The notes under the pieces were generated by a model that saw only the letters and a program-made list of their open reading frames with translations, was not told where the DNA came from and ran no database searches. A stretch of 56,776 nucleotides of DNA from Collinsella aerofaciens. GTDB taxonomy: Bacteria > Actinomycetota > Coriobacteriia > Coriobacteriales > Coriobacteriaceae. How positions within the stretch are numbered: the stretch's first letter is position 1; each line of letters begins with the position of its first letter. Position numbers and translations under genes: made by a program. The DNA is taken from the NCBI RefSeq assembly GCF_015554145.1, contig NZ_JADNHZ010000019.1, positions 1 through 56,776 on the forward strand. Reading direction: 5' to 3'. Positions 6,484 to 15,429 of the stretch are shown piece after piece.

Positions 6484-9354
6484 TCACGCTCCCTGTGCGG
6501 CAAGCGCCGCGGTCAGGACGATGCCGGCGATCTTGGCGGCCTTGACGTCATGCTTGTCGTAATCCTCTAAGGCCACCGAGATAGCGACTGTGGGTGAATC
6601 GTAAGGTGCAAAGCCAACGAACATCGAGTTGACGTTGGTGCCGCCGGTCTCGGCCGAGCCAGTCTTGCCGGCGACCTTGACGCCGGGGATTTGGGCATCG
6701 GTGCCGGTGCCGGACTGGACGACGGCAAGCATGACCTGCTTGACCTGGTCGGCCGTGGCGGAGCTGACGGCCTGACCCAGCGAGCGGGACTGCGTGGTCT
6801 TGACCACGGTTCCGTCCGGGGCGAGTACCTGGGCTACAAAGTACGGGTCCATGACCACGCCGCTGTTAGCGATGGCGGCGGCAATTACGGCGTTTTGCAT
6901 GACGGTGGTCTGCGGCCCGGGCGTGTGGTCCATGCCGACAGGCTGGCCGGCGCCGGCCCAGGCGGTCTCCCACTCGGTCATGAGCGACGGGTCGGCCATG
7001 ATGGAGGCCGCGGAGGTCAGGTCTTGGCCGAGCTTTTGGCCGTAGCCAAAGGCGTTGGCAAACTGCACGAGCGTGTTTGCGCCAACTTCGTTTGCCACCT
7101 GGCCAAAGACGACGTTGGAAGACACGGCAAAGGCCTGCTGCAGGCTGATGGTGCCGTAGCTCTCGTTGGCATAGTTGGTGACCGGCGCGTTGCCGATGTC
7201 CATGGAGCCGGGCGCCTGGTAGGTGCTGGTAAGGCTGGCGGTGCCGGTCTCGAGTGCCGCGGAAAGCGTAACGACCTTAAACGTGGAGCCCGGCGTGTAC
7301 AGCGCGTCCATGGCGCGATTGTACATGGAGCCGTCCTCGCCGCCGCCCGCCTGCAGCAGGGCGTCGATGTTGGTGTTGTCATAGGTGGGCGAGCTGGCGC
7401 ATGCGAGCACCGCACCGGTACGCGGGTCGATGACCACTACAGCGCCCTTAAAGCCCTTGAGCGCCTGCTCGGCCGTCGTCTGGATACGCGAGTCGATGGT
7501 GAGCTTGGCGGTGTTGCCCGGCTGGGTCTGGCCCGCGAGCGAAGCGATGGCGTTGTTCCAGCTGGAGTAATCCTTAGAGCCGGTGAGCGTGTCGTTCATG
7601 ACACTCTCGATGGCGGTGGTGCCATACTGCTGGCTCACGTAGCCAACCACGTGCGCTGCCAGGTTGCCGTTGGGGTAGGAGCGTACGTAGGTGCCGTCCT
7701 CCTGCTGCAGCGACTCGGCCAGCGTCACGCCGTCGGACGTGATGATGGAACCGCGCTGGATGTACTTGGAGCGGGCGATAGTGTGGTTGTTGGTCGGCAT
7801 ATCCTGATAGTCCTTGGCCTTGATGACCTGGACATAGGTGAGGTTGCCGATAAGGATGGCGAACAGCGCCGTAAAGGCGAGCACCGCACGGGTTAGACGG
7901 TTGGCGAGCGCAACGCGGCCGAGCACACCGGATTCAGGCGTGTCGAGCAGGCGACGGCGCATGCGCGAGCCGACGGAATGGCTGCCGCTGCCGTAGGAAG
8001 ACGAGGTGGCAAAGCGCGTGCCCGTCGGGGCGGCGGCGGATGCGACCTGATCATCGGTGATGGCAGCCATGGTGCCGGTGCCGGTAAGCTCGGCCTCGCG
8101 TCCGGTCGCCTCGTCACCGGCGCGCAGCAGGAGCGCGACGATGATAAAGCTCGCCAGCAGAGAGGAGCCGCCCTGGCTCATAAAGGGCAGGGTGACGCCG
8201 GTCAGCGGGATCAGGCGGGTTACGCCGCCAACGATCAAGAAGGCCTGGAAGCTGATGGCTGCCGTAAGACCGGTGGCGCTAAAGGCGGCGAGGTCGGATT
8301 TAGCGCGGGCAGCCGTGGTGAGGCCACGCACGGCAAAGAGCATAAACAGGATGAGCACGGCGCCGCCGCCCAAAAGGCCCATCTCCTCGCCGATAGCCGA
8401 GAAGATAAAGTCGGACTCGACGACAGGGATGTTGTTGGCCATGCCGTTGCCGATGCCAACACCGACCAGACCGCCATCGGCAAGCGAGAAGAGCGACTGG
8501 ACGATCTGGTAGCCCTGGCCCTGGGCGTCCTTAAACGGATCGACCCAAACCTGGAAACGCACCTGAACGTGCGATAGGAACTTGTAGGCGCCCACGGCTC
8601 CGACAGCTAAGAGCGCAAGGCCGATAACGACATACGAAAAGCGCCCCGTGGCAACGTAGAGCATCAGCAAGAAGATGGTGTAGAACAGCACGGCCGAACC
8701 CAGGTCGCGTTCGAAGACGACGACGAGCAGGCACACACCCCACACGGCAAACAACGGCAGCAGCAGTCGCAGGCGAGGGATCTTAAGACCTAAGATCTTG
8801 CGGTTGGAGATGGAGAGCAGCTCGCGGTTCTCGGCCAGGTACCCGGCTAGGAACAGCACGATAAAGACCTTGGCGAACTCGCCGGGCTGAATGGTAAAGC
8901 CGGCGATGCGAATCCACAGTTTGGAGCCCGAGATCGTGGTGCCGATAAAGATAGGCAGCATCAGCAGAATGATGCCGATAATGCCAAAGGTGTACTTGTA
9001 GCGCATGACCACGTCGAGGTTTTTGACCAGTGCGAGCGTTCCCACCATCAGGGCCACCGAGACAAACAGGATGATGAGCTGTGAGATGGCGAGAGCGGGG
9101 GCGAGGCGTGTCACGAACGTGATGCCGATGCCCGAAAGTATAAATACGATGGGCAGGATGGCAGGGTCGGCGCCAGGCGCCAAGATGCGCACGGCGATAT
9201 GCGCCGCGGCGAAGGCGGCAAAGAGGCCGATCGGTACGGCGAGCGTCTCAAAGGAGATAACGGCGCCCGCGGTGAGGACGTACATCGCATACAGCAAGAT
9301 GACGGGGAACGCCGAGGCGATGAGCAAGAGCAGTTCGGTGTTGCGGCGACTCAT
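6484..9354 (-). CDS. FtsW/RodA glycosyltransferase fused to class B penicillin-binding protein
   Basis: One uninterrupted 956-residue frame joins two enzymes that are normally separate. Residues 1-420 are a SEDS polytopic domain with its late motif LTGVTLPFMSQGGSS; a linker of about 60 residues follows, then a TM helix at about 488-510. The transpeptidase has all three active-site motifs: S690-T-F-K693, S745-S-N747 and K897-T-G. The SEDS half polymerises glycan from lipid II and the PBP half cross-links it, so the fusion makes a fixed 1:1 synthase. In most actinobacteria rodA and pbpA are adjacent genes at this point. The ATG at 9354 has GGGAG upstream; the in-frame GTG at 9363 abuts that site and is unlikely. 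Confidence 0.93.
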   Translation of the reverse strand: MSRRNTELLLLIASAFPVILLYAMYVLTAGAVISFETLAVPIGLFAAFAAAHIAVRILAPGADPAILPIVFILSGIGITFVTRLAPALAISQLIILFVSVALMVGTLALVKNLDVVMRYKYTFGIIGIILLMLPIFIGTTISGSKLWIRIAGFTIQPGEFAKVFIVLFLAGYLAENRELLSISNRKILGLKIPRLRLLLPLFAVWGVCLLVVVFERDLGSAVLFYTIFLLMLYVATGRFSYVVIGLALLAVGAVGAYKFLSHVQVRFQVWVDPFKDAQGQGYQIVQSLFSLADGGLVGVGIGNGMANNIPVVESDFIFSAIGEEMGLLGGGAVLILFMLFAVRGLTTAARAKSDLAAFSATGLTAAISFQAFLIVGGVTRLIPLTGVTLPFMSQGGSSLLASFIIVALLLRAGDEATGREAELTGTGTMAAITDDQVASAAAPTGTRFATSSSYGSGSHSVGSRMRRRLLDTPESGVLGRVALANRLTRAVLAFTALFAILIGNLTYVQVIKAKDYQDMPTNNHTIARSKYIQRGSIITSDGVTLAESLQQEDGTYVRSYPNGNLAAHVVGYVSQQYGTTAIESVMNDTLTGSKDYSSWNNAIASLAGQTQPGNTAKLTIDSRIQTTAEQALKGFKGAVVVIDPRTGAVLACASSPTYDNTNIDALLQAGGGEDGSMYNRAMDALYTPGSTFKVVTLSAALETGTASLTSTYQAPGSMDIGNAPVTNYANESYGTISLQQAFAVSSNVVFGQVANEVGANTLVQFANAFGYGQKLGQDLTSAASIMADPSLMTEWETAWAGAGQPVGMDHTPGPQTTVMQNAVIAAAIANSGVVMDPYFVAQVLAPDGTVVKTTQSRSLGQAVSSATADQVKQVMLAVVQSGTGTDAQIPGVKVAGKTGSAETGGTNVNSMFVGFAPYDSPTVAISVALEDYDKHDVKAAKIAGIVLTAALAAQGA

Positions 9355-9370
9355 AAGCGGCACTCCCTTT

Positions 9371-11170
9371 CTAATTCTTATCGGAGGCTTCGGCCTCGGC
9401 GGACTGTTCGGCGGTTTTCTCGGAATCTGATTCGGAGGTCGATCCCTGGTCGGTGTTGTCGCGAATCGTTTGCGCGTCGATCACCTGGCGGGTCTGCTCC
9501 TCGTCGATCTGGTGGCGGTACTTGGATATCGTGTCCTGCGCATCGTCGACGCTTGTTTGCGGAATGCCCGCCTTGAGGCGGTTTTGCGTGTCTTCGGGCA
9601 GGTCGGACAGCTTGATGCTGGTTTCGCTCTCGAGCCAGTGGAGCTTGAGTCCGAGCGGCTTGCCGGGCAGGCCGCGCCAGACGGCGACATTGCCCTGGTA
9701 GGTACCCAGGTAGTACGAGCCGGTGACACCCGTGTAGGCCCAGATGGCAGCCGCCAGCACCAAGACGAGACCTAAGACGACGCCGATGGTGACGTTGCGG
9801 CGACGCACGCGTTGCGCCTCGCGCATAACGCCATCGTCAACCAGGTCAACGACTACTACGGTCACGTTGTCGTGGCCGCCGGCGGCAAGCGCCGCGTCCA
9901 CTAGGTTGTCGACGCAGATTTGCGCGGTTGAGGACTGCGTGGCGATGTTCTCGATATCGCTATCGGGAATCATGCTCGAAAGGCCGTCGGAGCACAGGAT
10001 CAGGCGGTCGCCTTCCTCGATATGCAGAGTGAAGTGGTCGGCATACATGGCGGGGTCCGAGCCCAGCGCACGGGTGATGACCGAGCGGTTGGGGTGGACG
10101 CGAGCCTCGTCTGCCGTGATCTCGCCGGCGTCCACGAGCTCCTCCACGTAGGAGTGGTCGCGGGTCACGCGGATGAGCGTGCCCTCGTGGAGCAGGTAGG
10201 CGCGAGAGTCGCCCACGTGGGCGATGGCGAGCGTGTCGTTTTCGATATAGGCGCAAGTGGCTGTGCAGCCCATGCCGGGCTTGCCTAGGCCGTTCAGGGC
10301 CGCCTCGATTACGGCGGCGTTAGCTGCCTCGACGGCTGCCGCCAGGCGTGCTGCGTCGGCGGACTGCGGGGCCGTCTTGGCAATAGTCTCAACGGCGATG
10401 GAAGAGGCCACCTCGCCGGCAGCGTGACCACCCATGCCGTCGCATACGCAAAAGAGCGGCGACTGCACCAGGTAGGAATCCTCATTGTGCGGGCGTACGC
10501 AGCCAACGTCGGAGCGGGCGCCCCACATGAGTTGCGTGGTGGTGCCGGCATCATAGGTCGAGTCGGTCTCGATGCGCTCCTCGGTCAGGGGCTCAAAGCT
10601 CATGGTCGAGCCGGGGTCTTTGAGCTTGGCCTCAACGGCGGCAACGTCGATTTCGGCTGTGTCACCGGGAGAGACGGTGTCGGTCTCGGCGTTTGATTCG
10701 GAATCGCCGGTGTCCGGGGAGTCGGGCTCCTCGGACACGCGGGCGGTCGACTCATCGTCTTGCGGGCTGACGTCTATAGGCTCGGGCGCCGGCGTAGACG
10801 CGGGCGCAACCTCGGATGCCGGGGCTATGGGAAACGCCGGCGCGGCGGGTTCGGGTGCCGCAAACACCGCAGCGCTCTCGTTGATTGCCGCGGCGACGGG
10901 CTCTGCAAAGTGAGCCGGCGCCGGGGCTGCTTCGGGCGCTGTGGGCTGTTCCGCAGCATGTGCGCCGATGGGCGCCGCTACGGCATCCTCTTCGTCCTCG
11001 TTATCGGCGAGATCCGAAATATCATGCGTTACATGCGAAAGAGGCAGGGAGAACACGGTGTCCTCGGGCTCCACGGGTGCGGAGCCCGCCGGAGCGGCGT
11101 GGGCCGGCGCAGCTGTGGCGGCAGCCGGTGCCTCGGTCATAGTCGCGGACTTGTTCTCCTCGTCGATCAT
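9371..11170 (-). CDS. pstP: PP2C-family Ser/Thr phosphatase, membrane-anchored, with long N-terminal extension
   Basis: A 599-residue protein. Residues 1-205 are Ala/Pro/Glu-rich and probably disordered, which is unusual since PstP phosphatases normally begin at the catalytic domain. The PP2C domain (about 213-445) shows the metal-binding residues: E230-D231, DGMGGH (Asp244), SDG (Asp395) and HDN (Asp434), with HVGDSRAYL between. A TM helix at about 460-481 is followed by an extracytoplasmic tail. It would reverse phosphorylation by the operon's kinases. Its start overlaps the FhaB stop by ATGA, indicating translational coupling; an internal ATG at residue 11 is an alternative start. Confidence 0.9.
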   Translation of the reverse strand: MIDEENKSATMTEAPAAATAAPAHAAPAGSAPVEPEDTVFSLPLSHVTHDISDLADNEDEEDAVAAPIGAHAAEQPTAPEAAPAPAHFAEPVAAAINESAAVFAAPEPAAPAFPIAPASEVAPASTPAPEPIDVSPQDDESTARVSEEPDSPDTGDSESNAETDTVSPGDTAEIDVAAVEAKLKDPGSTMSFEPLTEERIETDSTYDAGTTTQLMWGARSDVGCVRPHNEDSYLVQSPLFCVCDGMGGHAAGEVASSIAVETIAKTAPQSADAARLAAAVEAANAAVIEAALNGLGKPGMGCTATCAYIENDTLAIAHVGDSRAYLLHEGTLIRVTRDHSYVEELVDAGEITADEARVHPNRSVITRALGSDPAMYADHFTLHIEEGDRLILCSDGLSSMIPDSDIENIATQSSTAQICVDNLVDAALAAGGHDNVTVVVVDLVDDGVMREAQRVRRRNVTIGVVLGLVLVLAAAIWAYTGVTGSYYLGTYQGNVAVWRGLPGKPLGLKLHWLESETSIKLSDLPEDTQNRLKAGIPQTSVDDAQDTISKYRHQIDEEQTRQVIDAQTIRDNTDQGSTSESDSEKTAEQSAEAEASDKN

Positions 11171-11583
11171 CGACGGTTCACCTTCATGACCACATCGCCG
11201 ATCTGGACTTCGTCGCCCTCGCGCAGCGTCGCGGGCTCCACGAGCTGGCGGCCGTTGACGAGCGTGCCGTTAAGCGAGTTGAGGTCCTCGATGATGAGCG
11301 CCGGGCCCTGCAGCGAAAAGCGCGCATGCGAGGCCGAGACGAATGGTTCGTTGATGCAGATGTCCGAAGATGGCGAGCGACCGACGATGACGGGGCCGAG
11401 CATGTCTACGTGGATGCCGCGGATACCGCGCGGGCCCTTGTCCACATCGATCGTCCAGATAGCCGAGTCGCGGCGCTGTCCGCGCACAAGTCCCACGCCG
11501 GTCTTCATGACGGCGAACAGGAAGATATAGAGCAGGGCGACCAGGACGATGCGGCCTGCAAAAAGGACGATATCGATGTTCAT
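11167..11583 (-). CDS. fhaB: FHA-domain protein with N-terminal membrane anchor (FhaB/FipA type)
   Basis: A 138-residue protein with one TM helix (about residues 5-27) and a C-terminal FHA domain (about 55-135) containing GRSPSSDI, S-x-x-HA and NSLNGTLVNG. These motifs form the phosphothreonine pocket, with Arg and Ser as the key contacts. In actinobacteria this protein links kinase signalling to the division and wall machinery. The order FhaA-FhaB-PP2C matches the known actinobacterial locus. It starts 6 nt after FhaA and overlaps the phosphatase gene. Confidence 0.88.
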   Translation of the reverse strand: MNIDIVLFAGRIVLVALLYIFLFAVMKTGVGLVRGQRRDSAIWTIDVDKGPRGIRGIHVDMLGPVIVGRSPSSDICINEPFVSASHARFSLQGPALIIEDLNSLNGTLVNGRQLVEPATLREGDEVQIGDVVMKVNRR

Positions 11584-11589
11584 AAGCGA

Positions 11590-12603
11590 CTATCCCCTAA
11601 ATTCAAAGGTGCTCAGGCCAAACGTCAGCAGATCGCCGTTGCGCAGCGGGCAGCGCGTAATGCGGCGGTTGTTGACGAGTGTGCCGTTGGTGGAATTGAG
11701 GTCCTCGATCGACCAATCCGAGCCCGTAAAGGTGAGCTGGGCGTGGCGGCGCGACACGTTGGGGTCGCGCAGGGCAATGTCGGAAACTGAGCGCTCGCGA
11801 CCGATGGTCACCTGTGCGGAGGTGATGCTATGGCTCTCGCCGCTCACGACGTCGACGAGCTGGGCGAGCGGGCGCTGCGGGGCGCGAGTGCTCGCCATGT
11901 TGGAGGCGATGCCGGTTGCGGCGCCTAGGCCCACGGCGGCACCGGTCGCGGCGGCTCCGCCCATGCCGGCAAGCGCGTCGCGCGAGATGGTCTGCGGCAC
12001 CGGGATGGGTGCGGCGGCGGGGTCGGGGACGCTAGGCGCGAAGGGGTCTGCCGTGGCAAGCGGGTCAGGAGTGGCGGCGCGAGGCGTCGGCTGCTGCTGG
12101 GGCATGGCGGCGGGGCGCTGCTGCTGCGGGGCAGCAAACTGCTGCTGGCCGGCGCGCGGGGCGCTGGCGGCACGGCTTGCCGCGGAGTTGTTCTGGCCCA
12201 GGCCGTTTTGATAGGCGCGCTCTTCTTCGTACAGGCGGCCGAGCGTGGGGGCATCGACGTTCTCGGCAAAGACCGAGAACTTGCCGGCGCGCAGCTGCGG
12301 ATCGATCATAAAGCGCACGAGGGGCTCGCCGACAAAGACATAGCGGCGCTTTTCGGCCTGCGCCTTCACAAACTCGCGGACCTCGCGCGAAAGCTCGGGG
12401 TAGAACGGGGCGAGCATGGGATCGTCGTCGGCGGCGATCAGGATGGTATAGAGTGCCGGCGCCGTGTTGACGCCGTTAATCACCAGAGTCTGATCCTCCA
12501 TGTCGCGAGCGGCCTGCTTGGCAAGCTTCTTAAAGGAGAACGGGGCACGGGTGGCACCGAAGATGCCGGCCACGTGGTCCTCGAAGATGTTCAGGAAGTT
12601 CAC
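11590..12603 (-). CDS. fhaA: FhaA-like protein (DUF3662 plus FHA domain)
   Basis: A 337-residue cytoplasmic protein starting MNFLNIFEDHVAGIFGATRA. Residues 1-115 form the DUF3662 domain of FhaA, a Gln/Pro/Ala-rich linker covers about 130-240, and a C-terminal FHA domain (about 255-337) carries GRERSVSDI, SRRHAQL and NSTNGTLVNN. FhaA recruits threonine-phosphorylated partners of wall synthesis. The start is a GTG overlapping the stop of the upstream kinase (GTGA), with GGAGAG 9 nt before it. Confidence 0.88.
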   Translation of the reverse strand: MNFLNIFEDHVAGIFGATRAPFSFKKLAKQAARDMEDQTLVINGVNTAPALYTILIAADDDPMLAPFYPELSREVREFVKAQAEKRRYVFVGEPLVRFMIDPQLRAGKFSVFAENVDAPTLGRLYEEERAYQNGLGQNNSAASRAASAPRAGQQQFAAPQQQRPAAMPQQQPTPRAATPDPLATADPFAPSVPDPAAAPIPVPQTISRDALAGMGGAAATGAAVGLGAATGIASNMASTRAPQRPLAQLVDVVSGESHSITSAQVTIGRERSVSDIALRDPNVSRRHAQLTFTGSDWSIEDLNSTNGTLVNNRRITRCPLRNGDLLTFGLSTFEFRG

Positions 12604-14453
12604 GAAAGATCACTCTCCGTATAGGTTCTTTGGTATCCGAGCAAATATAGGCATATCCCAACGATTATAGAGGATAGGGTTCCCGCAACTGCCGCCTTGG
12701 CGGCGACCGCGGCTGCAAGGCTGGCAATTTCCATATGGTGCGCAAGACAGGATGCCGCTGCGCAGCCGATGCCGGTGACGGCGATGGCGGCGATTGCGGC
12801 AAGGTTTGAGCCCTGGTCGGCACGCTTGGCATGGGCATTGAGCAGCGCAGATGACGCTGCGGCAGTTGTCGCGACCAGCACAAAGGCAGCCCAAAGGAGC
12901 GGGTCTTCCAGCGCTGCGGCAACGTTACCGAGCCCCAGCACGCCTCCGGCTGAAAGCGCGACCGTCGCCAGACGGGCAAAAAGCACGCCCATGCCCGTTG
13001 CCGCGGCGGCGCTTGCCGGGCCGAGCCAAAATGACGCGACGCCGGCGGCGACCCCAGCTGCCAGGAAGGTATTGCCAGTCAGACAGCCAAGCGCGAGTGC
13101 GCAGGTGAGCGCGGCGCTCGCGGCAGCCTCGGTGCGACCCCAGGCGATCCACCAACCGGACATGGCAGCGGCAAAGATCACCGCGACGGGCAACATCGAC
13201 AGGATGCCCTGCGCCTGCATGGTGGCGTTGGCCATGAGCACCAAAAAGCCCACAGCCGAGATGGCCGAGCCGATCTGGGGGGCCAGGCCAGCCGCCGCTC
13301 CGATCGCGATAGCCGCAATGACCAGGCCGGGAAGCGCCGCGACCCCGGCCGTTTGCATCAGCAAAAAGCTAAAGGCGCCGCACGTTAGCACCGAGATAGC
13401 GTGCATGGTGTAGTCGCGCGCATGGCTCCAGCGCGTGCCCGCCCAGCCGAGCGCGGGGTCGACCTCGATGGCGTCGTCCTCGTAGTACGACGGCTCGATA
13501 TCGTCGAGCTCCTGCTCGTCATCCGAAAGCTCGCCAACCATTTGCTCCAGACTGCGACGGCCCTCGCGCACGCTGCCCAGACCGGCAAGGAGTTGGTCGC
13601 AAAATGCCTCGATGCTGTTGGGGCGGTCCTGCGGCATGGGGGAGAGCGCGCTCATGAGCGCGGCCTCGGCTCCCGGGGGAAAGTGTGGTATCAGCTCGCT
13701 GGGATAGGTGGCGCCGCCGATGATGCGGTCGAGCGAGTCGGCGGGCGTGGCCGCCATAAAGGGAGCGCTGCCGCACAAGCCCTCATAGATAACGCAGGCA
13801 AGGGCAAAGACATCGGCGCGTTCGTCGACCGTGCCGGTCTCGATATCGAGCTGCTCGGGCGGCATGTAGCCGATGGTGCCGCCGCGCGAGCCGCCAAAGC
13901 CACCGGCGGACGACAGTCGCGCCATGCCAAAGTCGGTGAGCTTTACATTGCCCGAGTGGTCGATGAGCACGTTGGCGGGCTTAATGTCCAGGTGGAGTAC
14001 GCCATTGCTATGGGCGAAGGTGAGCGCCTGGCCCAGGGCATCGGCAATGGCCGCGGCCTCGTCAAAGGTGAGTGAGTGGCCGTCCACGCGATGCAAAAAC
14101 TCGGCCAGCGACATACCGTCGACATACTCCATGACCAGGTAGGCATAGGCGGTGTCATGCGTAAAGTCGATGACCTGCACGATATTGGGATGTTGAAGCA
14201 TGGCGGCAGTGTGCGCCTCGCGCAGGACATCCATGATGTCGCTGGCGGGCATGCCGGCGCCGTTGATAAGGGGGATGCGCTTAATGGCGACGCGGCGGCG
14301 CAGGTGCGTGTCGCGGCAAATCTCGATGGAGCCAAAACCGCCGGTCGCAAGTGTCTCGAGCGGCTGGTACCGCTTGAGCAGCTCGCGAGAGCTGGTGCCC
14401 TCCAAAGGAACGTCCGGCGAGAACCGGGCGGTATGTTGCGAGAAAAGCGGCAT
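12600..14453 (-). CDS. Ser/Thr protein kinase with polytopic C-terminal membrane domain
   Basis: A 617-residue protein. The kinase domain (about 28-285) has GGFGSIE, catalytic Lys58, HLDIKPAN (Asp156) and DFG (Asp174). The catalytic loop reads HLD rather than HRD, so it is a non-RD kinase, probably not switched by activation-loop phosphorylation in the usual way. After an acidic segment (about 300-340) come many hydrophobic helices (about 353-610) with no extracellular sensor domain. It heads the operon, a place without a kinase in the mycobacterial arrangement, where PknA sits near the end. The ATG at 14453 has GAGGG 6 nt upstream; an in-frame TTG lies 6 nt before it. Confidence 0.85.
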   Translation of the reverse strand: MPLFSQHTARFSPDVPLEGTSSRELLKRYQPLETLATGGFGSIEICRDTHLRRRVAIKRIPLINGAGMPASDIMDVLREAHTAAMLQHPNIVQVIDFTHDTAYAYLVMEYVDGMSLAEFLHRVDGHSLTFDEAAAIADALGQALTFAHSNGVLHLDIKPANVLIDHSGNVKLTDFGMARLSSAGGFGGSRGGTIGYMPPEQLDIETGTVDERADVFALACVIYEGLCGSAPFMAATPADSLDRIIGGATYPSELIPHFPPGAEAALMSALSPMPQDRPNSIEAFCDQLLAGLGSVREGRRSLEQMVGELSDDEQELDDIEPSYYEDDAIEVDPALGWAGTRWSHARDYTMHAISVLTCGAFSFLLMQTAGVAALPGLVIAAIAIGAAAGLAPQIGSAISAVGFLVLMANATMQAQGILSMLPVAVIFAAAMSGWWIAWGRTEAAASAALTCALALGCLTGNTFLAAGVAAGVASFWLGPASAAAATGMGVLFARLATVALSAGGVLGLGNVAAALEDPLLWAAFVLVATTAAASSALLNAHAKRADQGSNLAAIAAIAVTGIGCAAASCLAHHMEIASLAAAVAAKAAVAGTLSSIIVGICLYLLGYQRTYTESDLS

Positions 14454-14533
14454 GGCCAACCCTCGTGCGTTTAAAGTTCGTTTGCGAGTGGCGGGCGCGG
14501 AGCCGAGCCGTTCGCGGTGGCATAGATGCTGCT

Positions 14534-14539
14534 AGTGTA
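14534..14539 (-). promoter_or_regulatory. Candidate extended -10 box of the kinase/cell-wall operon
   Basis: On the minus strand TGCTACACT gives a TACACT -10 with a TGn extension, about 80 nt upstream of the first gene. No good -35 is seen. It is the best promoter-like site in this 138-nt gap. Confidence 0.4.
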
Positions 14540-14597
14540 GCACGCTCGGGCGGATGGCGAGGATAACGGGATGTGAGGCTGCCTGTCTGGCTTGGCC

Positions 14598-15314
14598 TTA
14601 GTGCTTCTTCTTGTTCTTCTTCTGCTTGCGCTGCTTGCCCTTGGTCTCCTGGGGCTTGTCGTCCTGCTTGGCCTCGGCTGCAGCCTTCTCGGCCTTCATT
14701 TTCTTCTTCTTGGTCTCGATGCGGAGTTTTTTGTTGATGCGGGCCTTGAGGAAGGGACCGAACTGCTCGGCATCGCCACGGACGAAGGTGTCCTTGGGGA
14801 TCGTCACGCCCTGGTCGGCGAACATGGCCACAAAGATGCGCTCGCCGTCGAGTACGTGGTCGAGCTTGTCAAACGGGAAGAACTGCGACTTGCCGCTCTT
14901 GCCCCAAACCATCAGACCGTCTTCGTTGGCGGCGACGCGGCGATAGCGGCCGCCCATGGACTCGTCGGCCTCGACGGCGTCGATATAGTCGCGGGCGAGC
15001 GTGTGGTGCAGGTTCTTGCTCCACCAGGCCAAAAAGGCGCCGAACACGATCAGCACGACGCCGAACTTGATCCAGCTGCCGCCGGCCACCAGCATGCCGA
15101 TGCCGATGAGCGCGGCAATCGCGGCGGCGACGTACAGGGAGCCACGGCGCCTGGGCGAGGCGACCAGGCGCGCAAAGTCGGTGACGAGGTCGTTTTCGTA
15201 CTGATACTCGTTGAGGTACAGGATGCCGTCGTCGGCTGCGGCCTGCGCCTCGAGCGCGACCTCGACCTGGTCGGCTGCTTCGGAGGGAACGAGGTTGCTC
15301 TCTGCGTCTGCCAT
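14598..15314 (-). CDS. YcxB-like membrane protein
   Basis: A 238-residue protein. Residues 1-50 are acidic and cytoplasmic, two closely spaced TM helices follow at about 58-100, then a soluble domain (about 105-200) with the YcxB-like pattern FFPFDKLDHVLDGERIFVAM, and a strongly basic Lys-rich tail (about 200-238). YcxB-family proteins have no established function. AGGAG precedes the ATG. It is divergent from dnaX, with about 115 nt between the starts. The Lys-rich tail may bind lipid or nucleic acid, but that is only a guess. Confidence 0.65.
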   Translation of the reverse strand: MADAESNLVPSEAADQVEVALEAQAAADDGILYLNEYQYENDLVTDFARLVASPRRRGSLYVAAAIAALIGIGMLVAGGSWIKFGVVLIVFGAFLAWWSKNLHHTLARDYIDAVEADESMGGRYRRVAANEDGLMVWGKSGKSQFFPFDKLDHVLDGERIFVAMFADQGVTIPKDTFVRGDAEQFGPFLKARINKKLRIETKKKKMKAEKAAAEAKQDDKPQETKGKQRKQKKNKKKH

Positions 15315-15429
15315 GCTCTTTGGACTCCTATCGCGGCGGGCTCGCCGTACGGGTTATTATGAATGCAGTATGCCGTGCGACCGCATGGCCGTCGCGGCAA
15401 CAAGTCTCAGTATACCCGGGGGAGCACCC

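Noticed and set aside
15211-15429. N-terminal extension of dnaX from 15211
   Set aside because: It overlaps the divergent YcxB-like gene, lacks similarity to DnaX, and a good ribosome-binding site precedes 15430.
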